Below, one piece after another: positions 47,601 through 61,992 of a DNA stretch of 64,000 nt (within the stretch, counting starts at the first letter, position 1; every line of letters starts with the position of its first letter). The position numbers and the translations under genes were made by a program. Origin of the DNA: Archivesica marissinica (Eukaryota > Mollusca > Bivalvia > Venerida > Vesicomyidae); contig CM026398.1 in the NCBI GenBank assembly GCA_014843695.1, positions 16,801,593 to 16,865,592 on the forward strand. Reading direction: 5' to 3'. The notes under the pieces are model-generated. The model did not search any database and was not told the DNA's origin. It was given only the letters and a program-made list of their open reading frames with translations.

Positions 47601-50000
47601 CATATAACCTGATAACATAGGACATGATAACATACAACATGATAACATAGGACATGATAACATACAACCTGATAACATAGGACATGATAACATACAACCT
47701 GATAACATAGGACATGATAACATACAACATGATAACATAGGACATGATAACGTAGGACATGATAACATACACCATGATAACGTAGGACATGATAATGTAG
47801 GACATGATAACATACAACATGATAATGTAGGACGTGATAATGTAGGACATGATAACATACAACATGATAACATAGGACATGATAACATACAACCTGATAA
47901 CATAGGACATGATAACATACAACCTGATAACATAGGACATGATAACGTAGGACATGATAACATACACCATGATAACGTAGGACATGATAACGTAGGACAT
48001 GATAACATACAACATGATAATGTACAACATGATAACGTAGGACATGATAACATACAACATGATAACATAGGACATGATAACGTAGGACATGATAACATAC
48101 ACCATGATAACGTAGGACATGATAACATAGGACATGATAACATACACCATGATAATGTAGGACGTGATAATGTAGGACATGATAACATACAACCTGATAA
48201 CATAGGACATGATAACATATAACCTGATAACATAGGACGTGATGACATACAACCTGATAGCGTAGGACATGATAATGTAGGACATGATAATGTAGGACAT
48301 GATAGCATAGGACATGATAATGTTGGACATGATAACATAGGACATGATAATGTAGGACATGATAACGTAGGACATGATAACATACAACATGATAACATAC
48401 AACATGATAATGTACAACATGATAACGTAGGACATGATAACATACAACATGATAATGTACAACATGATAACGTAGGACATGATAACATACAACATGATAA
48501 CATAGGACATGATAACGTAGGACATGATAACATACACCATGATAACGTAGGACATGATAACATAGGACATGATAACATACACCATGATAATGTAGGACAT
48601 GATAACGTAGGACATGATAACATACAACATGATAACATAGGACATGATAACATATAACCTGATAACATAGGACATGATAACATACAACATGATAACATAC
48701 AACCTGATAACATAGGACATGATAACATACAACCTGATAACATAGGACATGATAACGTAGGACATGATAACATACACCATGATAACGTAGGACATGATAA
48801 CGTAGGACATGATAACATACAACATGATAATGTAGGACGTGATAATGTAGGACATGATAACATACAACCTGATAACATAGGACATGATAACATATAACCT
48901 GATAACATAGGACGTGATAACATACAACCTGATAGCGTAGGACATGATAATGTAGGACATGATAGCATAGGACATGATAATGTTGGACATGATAACATAG
49001 GACATGATAATGTAGGACATGATAACGTAGGACAAAACAACAACATGATAACATACAACATGATAATGTACAACATGATAATGTAGGACATGATAACATA
49101 CAACATGATAATGTACAACATGATAACGTAGGACATGATAACATACAACCTGATAACATAGGACATGATAACATACAACATGATAACATAGGACATGATA
49201 ATGTAGGACGTGATAACATACAACATGATAACATATGACATGATAACATACAACATGATAACATAGGACATGATAACGTAGGACATGATAACATACACCA
49301 TGATAACGTAGGACATGATAACGTAGGACATGATAACATACAACAAAACAGTAGGACATGATAACATACAACCTGATAACATAGGACATGATAACATAAA
49401 CCTGATAACATAGGACGTGATAACATACAACCTGATAGCGTAGGACATGATAATGTAGGACATGATAATGTAGGACATGATAGCATAGGACATGATAATG
49501 TTGGACATGATAACATAGGACATGATAATGTAGGACATGATAACGTAGGACATGATAACATACAACATGATAACATACAACATGATAATGTACAACATGA
49601 TAACGTAGGACATGATAACATACAACATGATAATGTAGGACATGATAACATAGGACATGATAATGTAGGACGTGATAACATACAACCTGATAGCGTAGGA
49701 CATGATAATGTAGGACATGATAGCATAGGACATGATAATGTAGGACATGATAATGTAGGACATGATACAACAAACAACAACATGATAACATACAACATGA
49801 TAACGTACGACATGATAACGTAGGACATGATAACATACAACATGATAACATACAACATGATAATGTACAACATGATAATGTAGGACATGATAACATACAA
49901 CATGATAATGTACAACATGATAACGTAGGACATGATAACATACAACATGATAACATACAACATGATAATGTACAACATGATAACGTAGGACATGATAACG
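44683..50000. repeat. 15-bp minisatellite, about 350 units (copy 2)
   Basis: Counterpart of 462-5714, 65 bp longer overall. Variant order is the same for most of its length, then differs by unit substitutions and small indels. Three CAA-rich interruptions near 49033, 49343 and 49766 break the period and are absent from copy 1. Confidence 0.97.
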
Positions 50001-50159
50001 TTTTACATTGTTTCAACGTTCTCATTAAGGACAAGAGAAGCCGTCGCTAAAACAATTAACAGTTACATTCATAGTACATTTTTCTACAAAGCGCATATAG
50101 TTTGCTATGAACAGGTCTCAGTGTTTGAGAGCCTACACTAGTAAGGCAGGGTAGGATAC

Positions 50160-50264
50160 CTGGAGGGGTGCTGCGTCCGTTCATGTCGGAATCGCTGGCA
50201 GACCGCCGTGCTCCCTCGTTGTTCTTCCCTCGTCGAGGTAATGTACTGCTATTGTTTATTTCAT
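50160..50264 (-). CDS. MAGI: MAGI scaffold protein, linker exon after the WW domain (copy 2)
   Basis: Second copy of the 105-nt exon at 5874-5978, identical by eye, phase 1 at both ends, encoding the same basic, serine-rich linker ending RSTPP. In this copy the sequence downstream on the minus strand is continuous through the 15-bp array into 24296-44221, where the next candidate exon in matching phase lies at 30164-30211. Confidence 0.75.
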
Positions 50265-50409
50265 CTGAAAAATAGTAACAGGTTAAAGACATGATCAAGA
50301 TGGAAGGGGTAGAATACAGTTACTCTAAACAAAGTAGGTCGATTGTGTCTTTAAGAAGAATCTTAGTACTTGTAGTACTTAACTGCACTTGTTGGTAACA
50401 TCATCTCCA

Positions 50410-50669
50410 CGGGGCTGTCCGCTTAGCGCAGTGGTTAGCGCGCTCGCTTCTCACCAATGTAACACGGGTTCAATCCTCGGACCTTGAAGTATGTGAGATG
50501 GTACGGTGGTCGCCAGATCGGACAGGTGGGTTTTCTCTGGGTACTCCGGTTTCCTCCCACATGAATGACCACATTTTACGCTTTCATCCTCCGCACCAAC
50601 GGGAGTGATTAATATAAGTTGTTAAAACTTGCTTCGCAATCGTAAAATAAATAAAGTTTAAACTTTAAA
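50410..50669 (+). mobile_element. tRNA-derived SINE, family B (copy 2)
   Basis: Same insertion as 6124-6383 at offset 44286, with the same boxes, core, tail and flanking CATCTCCA repeats. Confidence 0.85.
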
Positions 50670-51272
50670 CATCTCCATGTCCTGGTGAATCCATCACGTT
50701 CATTCATTGATCAATTTACGGTGTTTGGATCTTGCTTCTCATGATTTTGATTGGAAAAAAGTTCTTCCAAGCAAGGTCCCTGTGACCTTGACCTTTGACA
50801 ACAAAATCAACAGCGCTCATCTGCTGCTCATCTGCTGACCAAGGATTATTGAACATAATTATACAGCTTGAAGACATACAGCTCTTCTTTTTCCAAATCA
50901 AGTGGAAACACGGGTGTGAAAAAAATAGTCTTGACCTGTATTGGTGTGCTGCAAAACCACGACAACAATAAATGTTAGTGATATTTTGCACTATCGGGAG
51001 GTTTGGTCGCACACAACCTTGACCTATCTGTAGATGTCAAACTACTTAGCAAACATGATATTAGAACATTTTGAACGAAACATGTCAAACCAGCATTAAA
51101 ATGCCCACCCCCCCCCCCCCCGCCGTGACCACCAAACAAATACCACCCTGTGGTATAGATTCGTTTCTCGACTCATTACAATATTTGGAACTTGAAATAA
51201 AGATCACCATCACCTGCTTACAAAGACCCGACAGATTCCACAGATTACAACTAACATGTGCTGTGTACTCAC

Positions 51273-51337
51273 CGGCCGTGGAACTTTTCTTCAGTGCTGC
51301 CGTTGGGAACTCATACTGCGTCTTCCTGTTCACATGA
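51273..51337 (-). CDS. MAGI: MAGI scaffold protein, exon with second half of the WW domain (copy 2)
   Basis: Identical in coding sequence to 6993-7057 and flanked by the same TTTTTAG acceptor and GTGAGT donor. It completes the aspartate codon begun at 53132 and reads HVNRKTQYEFPTAALKK onward. The intron just downstream differs from copy 1 by loss of one CATCAC unit and a changed C-run, both typical allelic slippage changes. The reading frame is unaffected. Confidence 0.9.
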
Positions 51338-52107
51338 CTAAAAATACACGACATGTCCTGTATTACAGTGTAATCTTGCATAGCGTGATAGTCCTTCTGC
51401 TTTCTATGTTTCACAAACAACATTGCGCACAAAATGTCAATGTCACGGCAGTTCTGCCAAGATGTTAAATTTGGCAACTTTCCTCCATTGTCAGCCTAAT
51501 TAAAATTTCTAACTGCATCAATTTGTTACAGTTTCAGGTGTAGTTTCTCCATTAATGTTTTCCCTGGCTAACAATCTCTCTGCTGCCAAGTCAACACATT
51601 TGCCACAACTGTTTATATTTCTTACTCCATTTGTTACCACCAACGCATAAACCATTAACTAATCAGAACTGAATACACATGCCATATCCCAATTCCTTGT
51701 TTCCATACATTAGTACGTACAATGGACATTGTCCAGAATAGCCAGGGCCGGAAAATCTTACCATCCAATCATCCCCTACCTTTCTGTTCCTATTTATTGG
51801 CAAGTGACGAAATAGAATTCGAGTCCACCAACTTATTCCAATTTCAGTTTCAAACGGAAGCCCAATTTCTTTGTTCCCAGACATGCTTGCAAATTATGAG
51901 AATATGCCAATTGTGAGAATTGTGAGAACATGCAAATGAGGTAATTAAATAGAGAGAAGTTAGGCAGTTTTAATGAGAAACTCCTGGTGAACATCTGTAA
52001 ATCAGAAAGCCCTTTACATCGATCATGTAGCCACCCAGTTACGCTTCCACTTCTGATATTGCTATTGGAGCTGCACATCTCTCATCAATATCATCACCTC
52101 CCATACA

Positions 52108-52245
52108 TAGTTTTGTATAACCTCTATTTAATTGTGCTAAGCATATCATTAACAAGCTATATTTCTCTATAACCTCTATTTAATTGTGCTAAGCATATCA
52201 TTAACAAGCTATACTTCTATAAGCTCTATTTATTTGTGCTAAACA
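52108..52245. repeat. 50-bp tandem repeat, about 3 units (copy 2)
   Basis: Counterpart of 7828-7965, identical by eye. Confidence 0.85.
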
Positions 52246-52563
52246 GATCAGAAGCAACATTTAGTTCTGTAATTCTGTTCCAGAGCTAGAATACATAAAC
52301 CTTTCACAAGCCAGCTGGATTGTAGTTTCCGCAAATGAAATAAATTTGACACCCCCTTACTGAAGGAAGATATTTATTTCAAAGAGCAAAATATTTAATA
52401 CAAGCAACAAGCAAAGGTGATTATATGAAAATAAGATGAGAATCTTAATAATAATTGATTATTATTGATTCGGCCATTTTGTTTGGAACAGGGTTAAATT
52501 ATAAAGAAAACGTGATGCCAAACTGTTGAATTTCTTCATATTTATACAGTTTTTCAGGGCGAA

Positions 52564-52830
52564 AGTTTTTGGGAGAAGTGAGAAATAACGTGATTGTGTC
52601 ATCTAATGGTAATATTTAATATATTTCAATATAATAAGGTTAAGATACACAATATAACCATTAAGTACAACATTTGAATAGAAGGAGTGCTTTACACTGA
52701 CAAGTGTATCTTACTGGACAATATTTTGTCTGAAATTGTAAAAAAGAAGAAGAGAAGTGGTGCACTCAGGGGGGGCGAAGTCAGCGTCCTAAGGGCAACT
52801 ACTTCGCCCATATCGCCCTCTAAAATGAGC
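52564..52830. mobile_element. Dispersed repeat, family D, member 1 (copy 2)
   Basis: Counterpart of 8284-8550 with several substitutions, including two in the terminal hairpin. Confidence 0.6.
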
Positions 52831-53131
52831 CATATCTAAGTACTCAGCAAGTATTGTCACCAACAAATAAGAAGGTTATTAAAGACATGATTAGTCTGTA
52901 AATGCTACCAAAGAAGGTAGCAGTTTTGGTGACTACAATATCGCTGTCACCAAATATGATACAAATACCTGCTGTGGATAGGCCAAGTAAAACAATGCAT
53001 GTCAAGAGATAGGAGAGCAATCTTGCCATAGACATTAACCACAATGCACTGGCCATGTGGTGTCTACGCTAGTACAATCTAACAAACCTCCAATGGGTAA
53101 AATACAAAAAATACACAAATATAATACTTAC

Positions 53132-53189
53132 TCTATGTAATAAACTCCAAAATGTGGGTCTTCAACCTTTTCCCATCCGAAAGGCAATT
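53132..53189 (-). CDS. MAGI: MAGI scaffold protein, exon with first half of a WW domain (copy 2)
   Basis: This is the second copy of the exon at 8852-8909, with identical coding sequence and splice signals (TTTTCAG acceptor, GTAAGT donor). It enters in phase 1 and ends two bases into a codon. If copy 2 is the continuous locus, this is the exon to annotate and 8852-8909 is its allele. The conserved tryptophan and the EK-EDP and YY residues of the MAGI second WW domain are intact. Confidence 0.88.
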
Positions 53190-53636
53190 CTGAAAATAAA
53201 CAGAAAACAGATTTTTGTTTTGAGAACATTAATTTGAAACTAAAATGGGGGGGGGGGGACATACAGACTGCTGTTTGGTAAGAGCTTGGAAAGTGTCAGT
53301 GTTTCTTATGCAAATAACAAAACAAAGTACTGCGGCTGCTCCATTTCCGTCACGTCATAATTTGTGCGAATCTATGAATTTGCAAAATCTTGAACATTTG
53401 CAAACAACGCTACCATATTCAATTCCAAGTCGGCGGAGTGATGAATTCTGGTTGAATCCAGAATGCAGACATCATCCCCCAACCACTCCAAAAGATTACA
53501 TGTATTTACAAAGTCTAGTAAAGAAAGGTCAACTACAAAAAGTACACAAAATTAGATTGTCGTAAGCTCTCAAAAAGATGATAAATATGCAATTTGAAAT
53601 TTGTTCTGGCTCCCACAATCACCATCCAATACCAAA

Positions 53637-53860
53637 GTTTATACAAATTTATTTTAGCTCGATTGTGAAACAAGTTCTTACAATTTATATTAATCACTCT
53701 CGAGACCTCATTCCTGATGGAATCCATCGCCACAAGGGAGAAAGAAGAGGCATGTGGAATTTAAATGCATTGCCTAAGGGCACAATCGTAACGGCTACAG
53801 CTGGGCGCGAACTATGGTCTGCTAGCACCTGAAGTGAACACACTACCACTGAGCCATAAC
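53637..53860 (-). mobile_element. SINE, family A body with a different tRNA-like head (copy 2)
   Basis: Same insertion as 9357-9580 at offset 44280, differing by a few substitutions. Confidence 0.75.
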
Positions 53861-54244
53861 CAATTCCATTAGCACCAGAATCAGCAGATAAATTCATACA
53901 GCATTTTTTTTATTATGCTGAAATGTACATATGTTATTATGTGATGGTTCACCAGCAGGGGTTGCCAGTATTGGCAGATAGATATTACATGATCCTGAGA
54001 AAACTACCAGAGTTCCTGGAAATTACACAGAAAAACTTACTGGTTCCAATAACATCAAGAATGAAATCAAAACACAATCTGTGTACATGTATGTAGGGAT
54101 GTTATAAACATTATCAAGGTGAATAGAGGAGGGAAATGAATCTCCGTATTTATATGTTAATATCACGCACACATTTATTAGTGTCAATATATCCATGTGT
54201 GTGGTATAAATAAGTTATAACATGCTTGCCGAGTGTGTACAGTA

Positions 54245-56062
54245 GTTAGCTAGTAGCTAGTACTTGTGCATGATCTCTAGTTTGTGGATAATGCACTCGC
54301 TAATACTTGTACATGATCTCTAGTTTGTGGTTAATGCACCCGTTAGTACTTGTACATGATCTCTAGTTGGTGGATAATGCACATGCTAGTATGTGTACAT
54401 GATCTCTAGTTGGTGGACAATGCACCCGCTAGTACTTGTACATGATCTCTAGTTGGTGGATAATGCACATGCTAGTATGTGTACATGATCTCTAGTTGGT
54501 GGACAATGCACCCGCTAGTACTTGTACATGATCTCTAGTTGGTGGATAATGCACATGCTAGTATGTGTACATGATCTCTAGTTTGTGGTTAATGCACCCG
54601 TTAGTACTTGTACATGATCTCTAGTTGGTGGATAATGCACTCGCTATAGTACCTGATCTCTAGTTGGTGGATAATGCACCCGCTAGTACTTGTACATGAT
54701 CTCTAGTTGGTGGATAATGCACCCGCTAGTACTTGTGCATGATCTCTAGTTGGTGGATAATGCACCCGCTAGTACTTGTACATGATCTCTAGTTGGTGGA
54801 TAATGCACCCGCTAGTACTTGTACATGATCTCTAGTTGGTGGATAGTGCACCCACTAGTACTTGTACATGATCTCTAGTTGGTGGATAATGCACCCGCTA
54901 GTAGTCTTGTACATGATCTCTAGTTGGTGGATATGCACCCGCTAGTACTTGTACATGATCTCTAGTTGGTGGATAATGCACCCGCTAGTACTTGTACATG
55001 ATCTCTAGTTGGTGGATAATGCACCCGCTAGTATTGTGCATGATCTCTAGTTGGTGGATAATGCACCCGCTAGTACTTGTACATGATCTCTAGTTGGTGG
55101 ATAATGCACCCGCTAGTACTTGTACATGATCTCTAGTTGGTGGATAATGCACCCGCTAGTACTTGTACATGATCTCTAGTTGGTGGATAATGCACCCGCT
55201 AGTAGTACATGATCTCTAGTTGGTGGATAATGCACCCGCTAGTACTTGTACATGATCTCTAGTTGGTGGATAATGCACCCGCTAGTGCATGATCTCTAGT
55301 TGGTGGATAATGCACCCGCTAGTACTTGTGCATGATCTCTAGTTGGTGGATAATGCACCCGCTAGTACTAGTACATGATCTCTAGTTGGTGGATAATGCA
55401 CCCGCTAGTACTTGTACATGATCTCTAGTTGGTGGATAATGCACCCGCTAGTACTTGTACATGATCTCTAGTTGGTGGATAATGCACCCGCTAGTACTTG
55501 TACATGATCTCTAGTTGGTGGATAATGCACCCGCTAGTACTTGTACATGATCTCTAGTTGGTGGATAATGCACCCGCTAGTACTTGTACATGATCTCTAG
55601 TTGGTGGATAATGCACTCGCTAGTACTTGTACCTGATCTCTAGTTGGTGGATAATGCACTCGCTAGTACTTGTCCATGATCTCTAGTTGGTGGATAATGC
55701 ACCCGCTATAGTACATGATCTCTAGTTGGTGGATAATGCACTTGCTAGTATGTGTACATGATCTCTAGTTGGTGGATAATGCACCCGCTAGTACTTGTAC
55801 ATGATCTCTAGTTGGTGGATAATGCACCCGCTAGTACTTGTCCATGATCTCTAGTTGGTGGATAATGCACCCGCTAGTACTTGTACATGATCTCTAGTTG
55901 GTGGATAATGCACCCGCTAGTACTTGTACATGATCTCTAGTTGGTGGATAATGCACCCGCTATAGTACATGATCTCTAGTTGGTGGATAATGCACCCGCT
56001 AGTACTAGTGCATGATCTCTAGTTGGTGGATAATGCACTCGCTAGTATATGTGTGCATGATC
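54245..56062. repeat. 43-bp minisatellite, about 42 units (copy 2)
   Basis: Same unit and same first and last variant units as 9965-17301, but only about a quarter as long. The 1540-bp block duplication and most of the middle are absent. This accounts for nearly all of the length difference between the two long copies. Confidence 0.97.
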
Positions 56063-57009
56063 TGTAAGACCCATGCTGTAACCCATTCTCTTTTTACCAG
56101 TTGTGTTATCCAGCAAACAGATAGATGGTTATGTTATAATTAGAGCAAATAATGTCAAACTAGTAAAATTCATAACTCAAGATCTTATTGTTTTCTGAAT
56201 GTCTAAACATTTGAAGCACTTATCTTCATTTATCCCAATCAACACCAAGTAACTGACATGGACTGGTCCATGATATTTTTAGACCAATAAATTAATAAGA
56301 AAATTACATTTGGACTAGTTCATTTATCAAAATGGGTCATTTTGTCTAAAATTAGTAATATAATTGGCAAAAAGTGCAGATCCTGATGAGCCAGCTCATC
56401 TGGATCTACACTTTTGTAAGCCTATTTCGAGGTCTGTGGTGTTGAAAGGGTTAAGTTTCTCAGCTACAAGACAGTTACAAATCCGTTAAAATATGGGTGT
56501 GGGTATGTGACGTTTGCAAAGTCACAACGTCAAATTTGATATAAGAAAAACTTTGATACAGGTTTTGAAACTCCCCCTTTGAAACTAATAATTTAAATAA
56601 CAACTGCTGCATCCAAGAGTACTTACATGCATATAAATGAACATACTGCACTTGCTTTTCCGATATCATCTATTGCATTCTATAACTATTCTTTTATGAA
56701 AGAAGCTAACGTGTTGCCATGGTAACACATATTTTACTCTCTTTTGTATGAAATAGTCCTTTTTATGGATAAATGTTGTTTATTTTGTCTCTAATGGTCG
56801 TTGAAGCTGTGATATACATACCACAATATCTATTTTACAGCATATGATAGTCGTATATACGAGTTTGATTATTTATATGTCATTTGTTGGTCATTCGAAA
56901 CTTGTTGGTGAAATATGCCCTTGACCTTAATAACAAGGTCTACAACTACCGGATCGCAAGTCTTAAATTTGGTCTACTTTGTTTGCTTTACTACATCATT
57001 TGCTATTCT

Positions 57010-57286
57010 TATGTTATATGTTAAATTATATTTCGGGTTTTACGCCTGCATCAGCACCATTTTGGGCATATATCGGCGGCGGGCAGTTTACCTAACAACA
57101 CCTTTCCTGGGCAGGCTCCAGTGGTTAACCAGTACTTGGGTGCACCAACCTCCGTAAGAAAGTGCCAACTTTTTTCATATAAATGAGACACGGCCTGAGC
57201 GGGGCTCGAACCCGTGACCATCAGTGATGATAGGTTACAGTGGTATACAAGTCAGCGACCTTAACCACTCGACCACGGAGGCGGAC
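57010..57286 (-). mobile_element. SINE with tRNA-Ser/Leu-like head, family C (copy 2)
   Basis: Same insertion as 18249-18526 with the same flanking repeats, one base shorter in the body. Confidence 0.88.
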
Positions 57287-57472
57287 TCATTTGCTATTCT
57301 ATAATTTTGATATATGACAAATGATACAAACTGAACTTTAACACTGAATCTAGACAATATACTTACGGCATGAATCGCGGATTAATAGTTTCCATAGCGA
57401 TAAAAAACTATATTGGGCGTATTTAAAGCATGTGGAGGCAAAACCCACAATTCATTACTTATGTTTACATTA

Positions 57473-57624
57473 GTTTATACAAATTTATTTTAGTTTGATT
57501 GCGAAACAAGTTCTTATAACTTATATTAATCACTCTCGAGACCTCATTCCTGATTCTACCACGAGGGAGAGAGAAGAGGCAACGTGGAATTTAAATGCCT
57601 TGCCTAAGGCACAATCATAACGTA
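57473..57624 (-). mobile_element. 5'-truncated family A SINE (copy 2)
   Basis: Same insertion as 18713-18865 with the same ATGTTTACATTA flanks, one base shorter in a G-run. Confidence 0.85.
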
Positions 57625-58794
57625 ATGTTTACATTAATCAATCAAAGAATATCAAAGAAACACTGCGAATGCACATGCCCGTAACCTTGAGAGAGCAGGT
57701 CAGCTGCATATCATTAGGAAGGAAATTCACATGATAATAGATACAAACAAGGGCATATATGTTCATCAAACGCAAAAATGCAATAGCGATAAAATATAAT
57801 AGTTTTGAGTGTCATTTCTTGGACTCAATTCCTCAGTCTATTTTATATACATTATAATAATAATATTGCTAAATTTGCACAAGGATTTGTATGTACTCCA
57901 TCTTGTACTACATGCAAGAGTTACCAGTCTAAAATATTCTGGTATATGTGATTCACAACACAATGCACAATGACACAGATACTGCAACTTATGCATCAAT
58001 ATTCCCCCGTCTGACCCTAATGAAATTAACAGTCTTTCAGATGCGACTTGAAACCGAGGTCTCGTGTCGGAACCAGAGGAGACTCTGGAATGGGTCTCTG
58101 TCTGTATCATTGCACTATCGTCCAAAAATCTAAAATGACTAATCTCTTCAGGAGGCATCGCTCATATGGGCAACCAGTAGCGACGATAAATAAACGTAAA
58201 ACACACACACATGCATCAATATTAAACCTGATACAACAAATTGCCGTTACTGTGAAAAGGGGATACAACAGAACAATACAATTGGGCTAAATCACTGAGG
58301 ATGAAGTTTTGCATCGGTATCCGTTGCTTCGTTGTATCAGCTGCCAACAGTAACATCAATCAGCTGTATCACATTGCACAGGGTGTAACGAAACGACATA
58401 CTTTTCCTCTTTCCATGCTTCACTTTACAACAAGAATTTCCCATCTCTAGAGAATACAAAGTCCAAAGTAATTCCAAAGAACAATTGACTAACTATCCAT
58501 AATGCATTTATGCAGCAATTCTTACACTTGCTTGAAAACCGTATTTTCAGTTGCTTTTCCGCCAAATCCAACAGGCAATACTCGACAGATCTCAAAAGAA
58601 ATGTACATATATTTAGAATTACCACTGGCTGGAGTATATGATTTGCCAGGGCAATACTATTAATGCAACACATCTTTTCTCCATCCCGCCAATTTCCATG
58701 AGAATTAATGTTAAAGGGACTTCCACCAAGGTTCACATTCTGCAGGTAGTACATACAACATAAACTTATAAATATACAAAGTTTGTAGAGTTGC

Positions 58795-59064
58795 AGTCAA
58801 GGGTTGGTGGTTGTTTGCTTTGTGGGGTAGAACGTCGCTCCCAACAGCTTAGGTCATATGGCGACTCCCCAGCTATTATTGCTGGATGAAGACCCCACCC
58901 CATATGCCCCTCCGAGCAGTATTTCAGTCAAGGGTTGATACATTGGTAGAACCACCGACCCACCACAAGTCAGCTGGACAGCTTCCTCACCTGAAAGAAT
59001 TCTACACCCCCAGTGGGATTCAAACCTACAGGTGCAGAAGTGAGGGGCAGAAGTGAGGGGCATG
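58795..59064 (-). mobile_element. Decayed SINE-like element, family F (copy 2)
   Basis: Same insertion as 20036-20305 at offset 38759, with several substitutions, including a cluster at the CAAGCCAGCTGGATGG site. Confidence 0.65.
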
Positions 59065-59345
59065 TAATTATGTTTTCAAGTCTATTTATACCCGCTGGTG
59101 GTCAGAAAGGTTTGAACCGATTTGTACCGATGTCTGATGTTAAGATCCGGGGCTCTAATCGGCTACATTAACAGGTTGTATATACCTTTTATAAGCATAT
59201 GTCTTTTTTTCTGTATTCATTCATGTAGTTAACACGAGTGCCTGACCATCCCATCCCAATATATACTCATAACTCTTAAATTTAACTTTAAAGAGACAAC
59301 AAGGAATGTACTATGGTCATATTAGGAGAAATGGCTTTCACTTAA

Positions 59346-59541
59346 CAATCATAAATTTAGCACTTTCATAAAATACTGACTAGCTCTCTCACTGACAGTA
59401 GTTGATAAATTTAGCACTTTCATAAAATACTGACTAGCTCTCTCACTGACAGTAGTTGATAAATTTAGCACTTTCATAAAATACTGACTAACTCTCTCAC
59501 TGACAGCACTTTCATAAAGTACTGACTAACTCTCTCACTGA
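59346..59541. repeat. 54-bp tandem repeat, about 3.7 units (copy 2)
   Basis: Counterpart of 20587-20782, same unit number. Confidence 0.92.
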
Positions 59542-60226
59542 CATGAGAAGAACTGTTCAATCCCTTGCTAACACATTGTGAGAAGCATAGAACATGATCA
59601 GGCAGCCGTAGTACCTTTAACAATAACCAGCAGGATATACATATTTTATCTCACACTTTTTTCTGCCACTTTCTGCCACTATCTGAGCCAAAGGCGAAAT
59701 GTTCTCTTGTGAAAACAGGAAAAAGTGCAGATATATATTCCTACTTCTGTTGACATTCCATATCGGAGACACTATGAAAACCACTGTAAATAACACAGAA
59801 ACCTAACTCATTATAGATCATTATAACAATTAACCATTCTCCAAAGCAGATTTATATCTCATATTAACATCTAACATTATTACCCTGAGATGCTTGTTGC
59901 CTCAGTGGGAAGGGTAATTACACTTAGAACACATGAAGCAGTTACTATTGCCTCATTAATTCCTACAGCAGAACAAAGGACCAAGAACATGGAGCATTCA
60001 CAAGAGCTCAGTGGTTCTATAAACATCCGTTTTCATTATGTTGGGTTCTATTAGATAACCTCGTCTTTAAATACAGTGCATCAACCCAATATACAATACA
60101 TAAATAAATGTCTGCATGTTTCACAGACAGTTGAATATGAGGGAAATTTTGGATGTATTTTATACAAAGGTGATGCCGTAGGGTTCATTCTAGGTCAGAA
60201 TTTTTGGAGGGTTCATTCTAGGTCAG

Positions 60227-60514
60227 AATTTTTGGGAGAAGTGAGAAAGCGCGTGATCGCTTCCGTAAATGGTGTTCTTTAATATACTTCTGCAAAATAG
60301 GGTTAAAATGCACAGTACAACCATTAAATACAACATTTGAATAGAAGAAGTACTTTATAATGGGCCAGTGTATCTTACTAGACACAATTTTGTTTGAAAA
60401 TCGTAAAAACCAAAAAATATTATTATTTTTTTAGGGAGAAGTGGGGCCCACAGATGGCGAAGTCAGGGTCCCTAGGGCGACAATTTTGCCCACATCGCCC
60501 TCTAGAATGATCCC
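60227..60514. mobile_element. Dispersed repeat, family D, member 2 (copy 2)
   Basis: Counterpart of 21468-21755 at offset 38759. Confidence 0.6.
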
Positions 60515-60713
60515 TGACATACAGGGTCCGTCTACTGAGGGGGTCCTATAATGCAGTGAATGTGGTTTAATCAATTATGTGATCATTTAGTTTGGCAAAT
60601 TTCTCATAGTTTTGTTGTCTCTGTTAAGATTTAATAATATAAGAGAAATTTAAAGTTTGACCTCCTAATTATATTGACCGTGACAGTTGACACTAGAAGC
60701 GTCTGCATCAGAT

Positions 60714-61522
60714 GTCTGTATATAAGATTTCATTGGATGTACGTATATAATATTTCATTGGATGTACATATATAATATTTCATTGGATGGCCCTATATAA
60801 TATTTCATTGGATGTCCATATATAATATTTCATTGGATGTCCATATATAATATTTCATTGGATGTCCATATATAATATTTCATTGGGTGTCCATATATAA
60901 TATTTCATTGGATGTCCATATATAATATTTCATTGGATGTCCATATATAATATTTCATTGGATGTACATATATAATATTTCATTGGATGTCCATATATAA
61001 TATTTCATTGGATGTCCATGTATAATATTTCATTGGATGTACATGTATAATATTTCATTGGATGTCCATATATAATATTTCATTGGATGTCCATATATAA
61101 TATTTCATTGGATGTACATATATCATATATAATATTTCATTGGATGTCCCTATATAATATTTCATTGGATGTCCATATATAATATTTCATTGGATGTCCA
61201 TATATAATATTTCATTGGATGTCCGTATATAATATTTCATTGGATGTCCGTATATAATATTTCATTGGATGTCCGTATATAATATTTCATTGGATGTCCG
61301 TATATAATATTTCATTTGATGTCCGTATATAAGATTTCATTGGATGTCCATATATAATATTTCATTTGATGTCCGTATATAAGATTTCATTGGATGTCCA
61401 TATATAATATTTCATTGGATGTACGTATATAATATTTCATTGGATGTACGTATATAATATTTCATTGGATGTCTGTATATAAGATTTCATTGGATGTCCC
61501 TATATAAGATTTCACTCGATGT
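60714..61522. repeat. 26-bp minisatellite, about 31 units (copy 2)
   Basis: Counterpart of 21953-22761 with nearly equal length but a different order of variants: the TAC-TCC-TCC pattern is weaker and a block of TCCGTATA units appears near 61220-61390. One unit carries an internal ATATATC insertion at about 61130. Confidence 0.97.
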
Positions 61523-61770
61523 ATGTATACATCACAGATAAAATCACAGACAATCTCTCACCTTCTGTGTTTATGTATCGTTTCAATCAATACATCAAGT
61601 CAATCAAACGTCAAAAACTATCACAATCCTGGCACCAAGAGATAAACTATAATTAATTTCAACACTTTTTGAGAAAATCTATTCTGAAATCAACATTATA
61701 TGAGCACTGTATGATTTCCAACATTGGTATAAACAAAATTGTATTTCCAGTTTCCGCGTGCTTGGTATTG

Positions 61771-61992
61771 TTTATTTGGGTTTTACGCCTTCATCAGCAC
61801 AATTTTGGGCTATCACCTTTCCTGGACAGGCTCCAGCAGTTAACCAGTACTTGGTGCACCAATCTCTGTAAGAAACTGCCAACTTTTTCATATAAATGAG
61901 ACACGGACTGAGCGGGGCTCGAACCCGTGGCCATCAGTGATGATAGGCTACAGTGGTATACAAGTCAGCGACTGTAACCACAGAGACGGACC
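61771..61992 (-). mobile_element. Family C SINE, shortened (copy 2)
   Basis: Same insertion as 23005-23226 at offset 38766; here the flank continues into 62062 without a gap. Confidence 0.8.
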
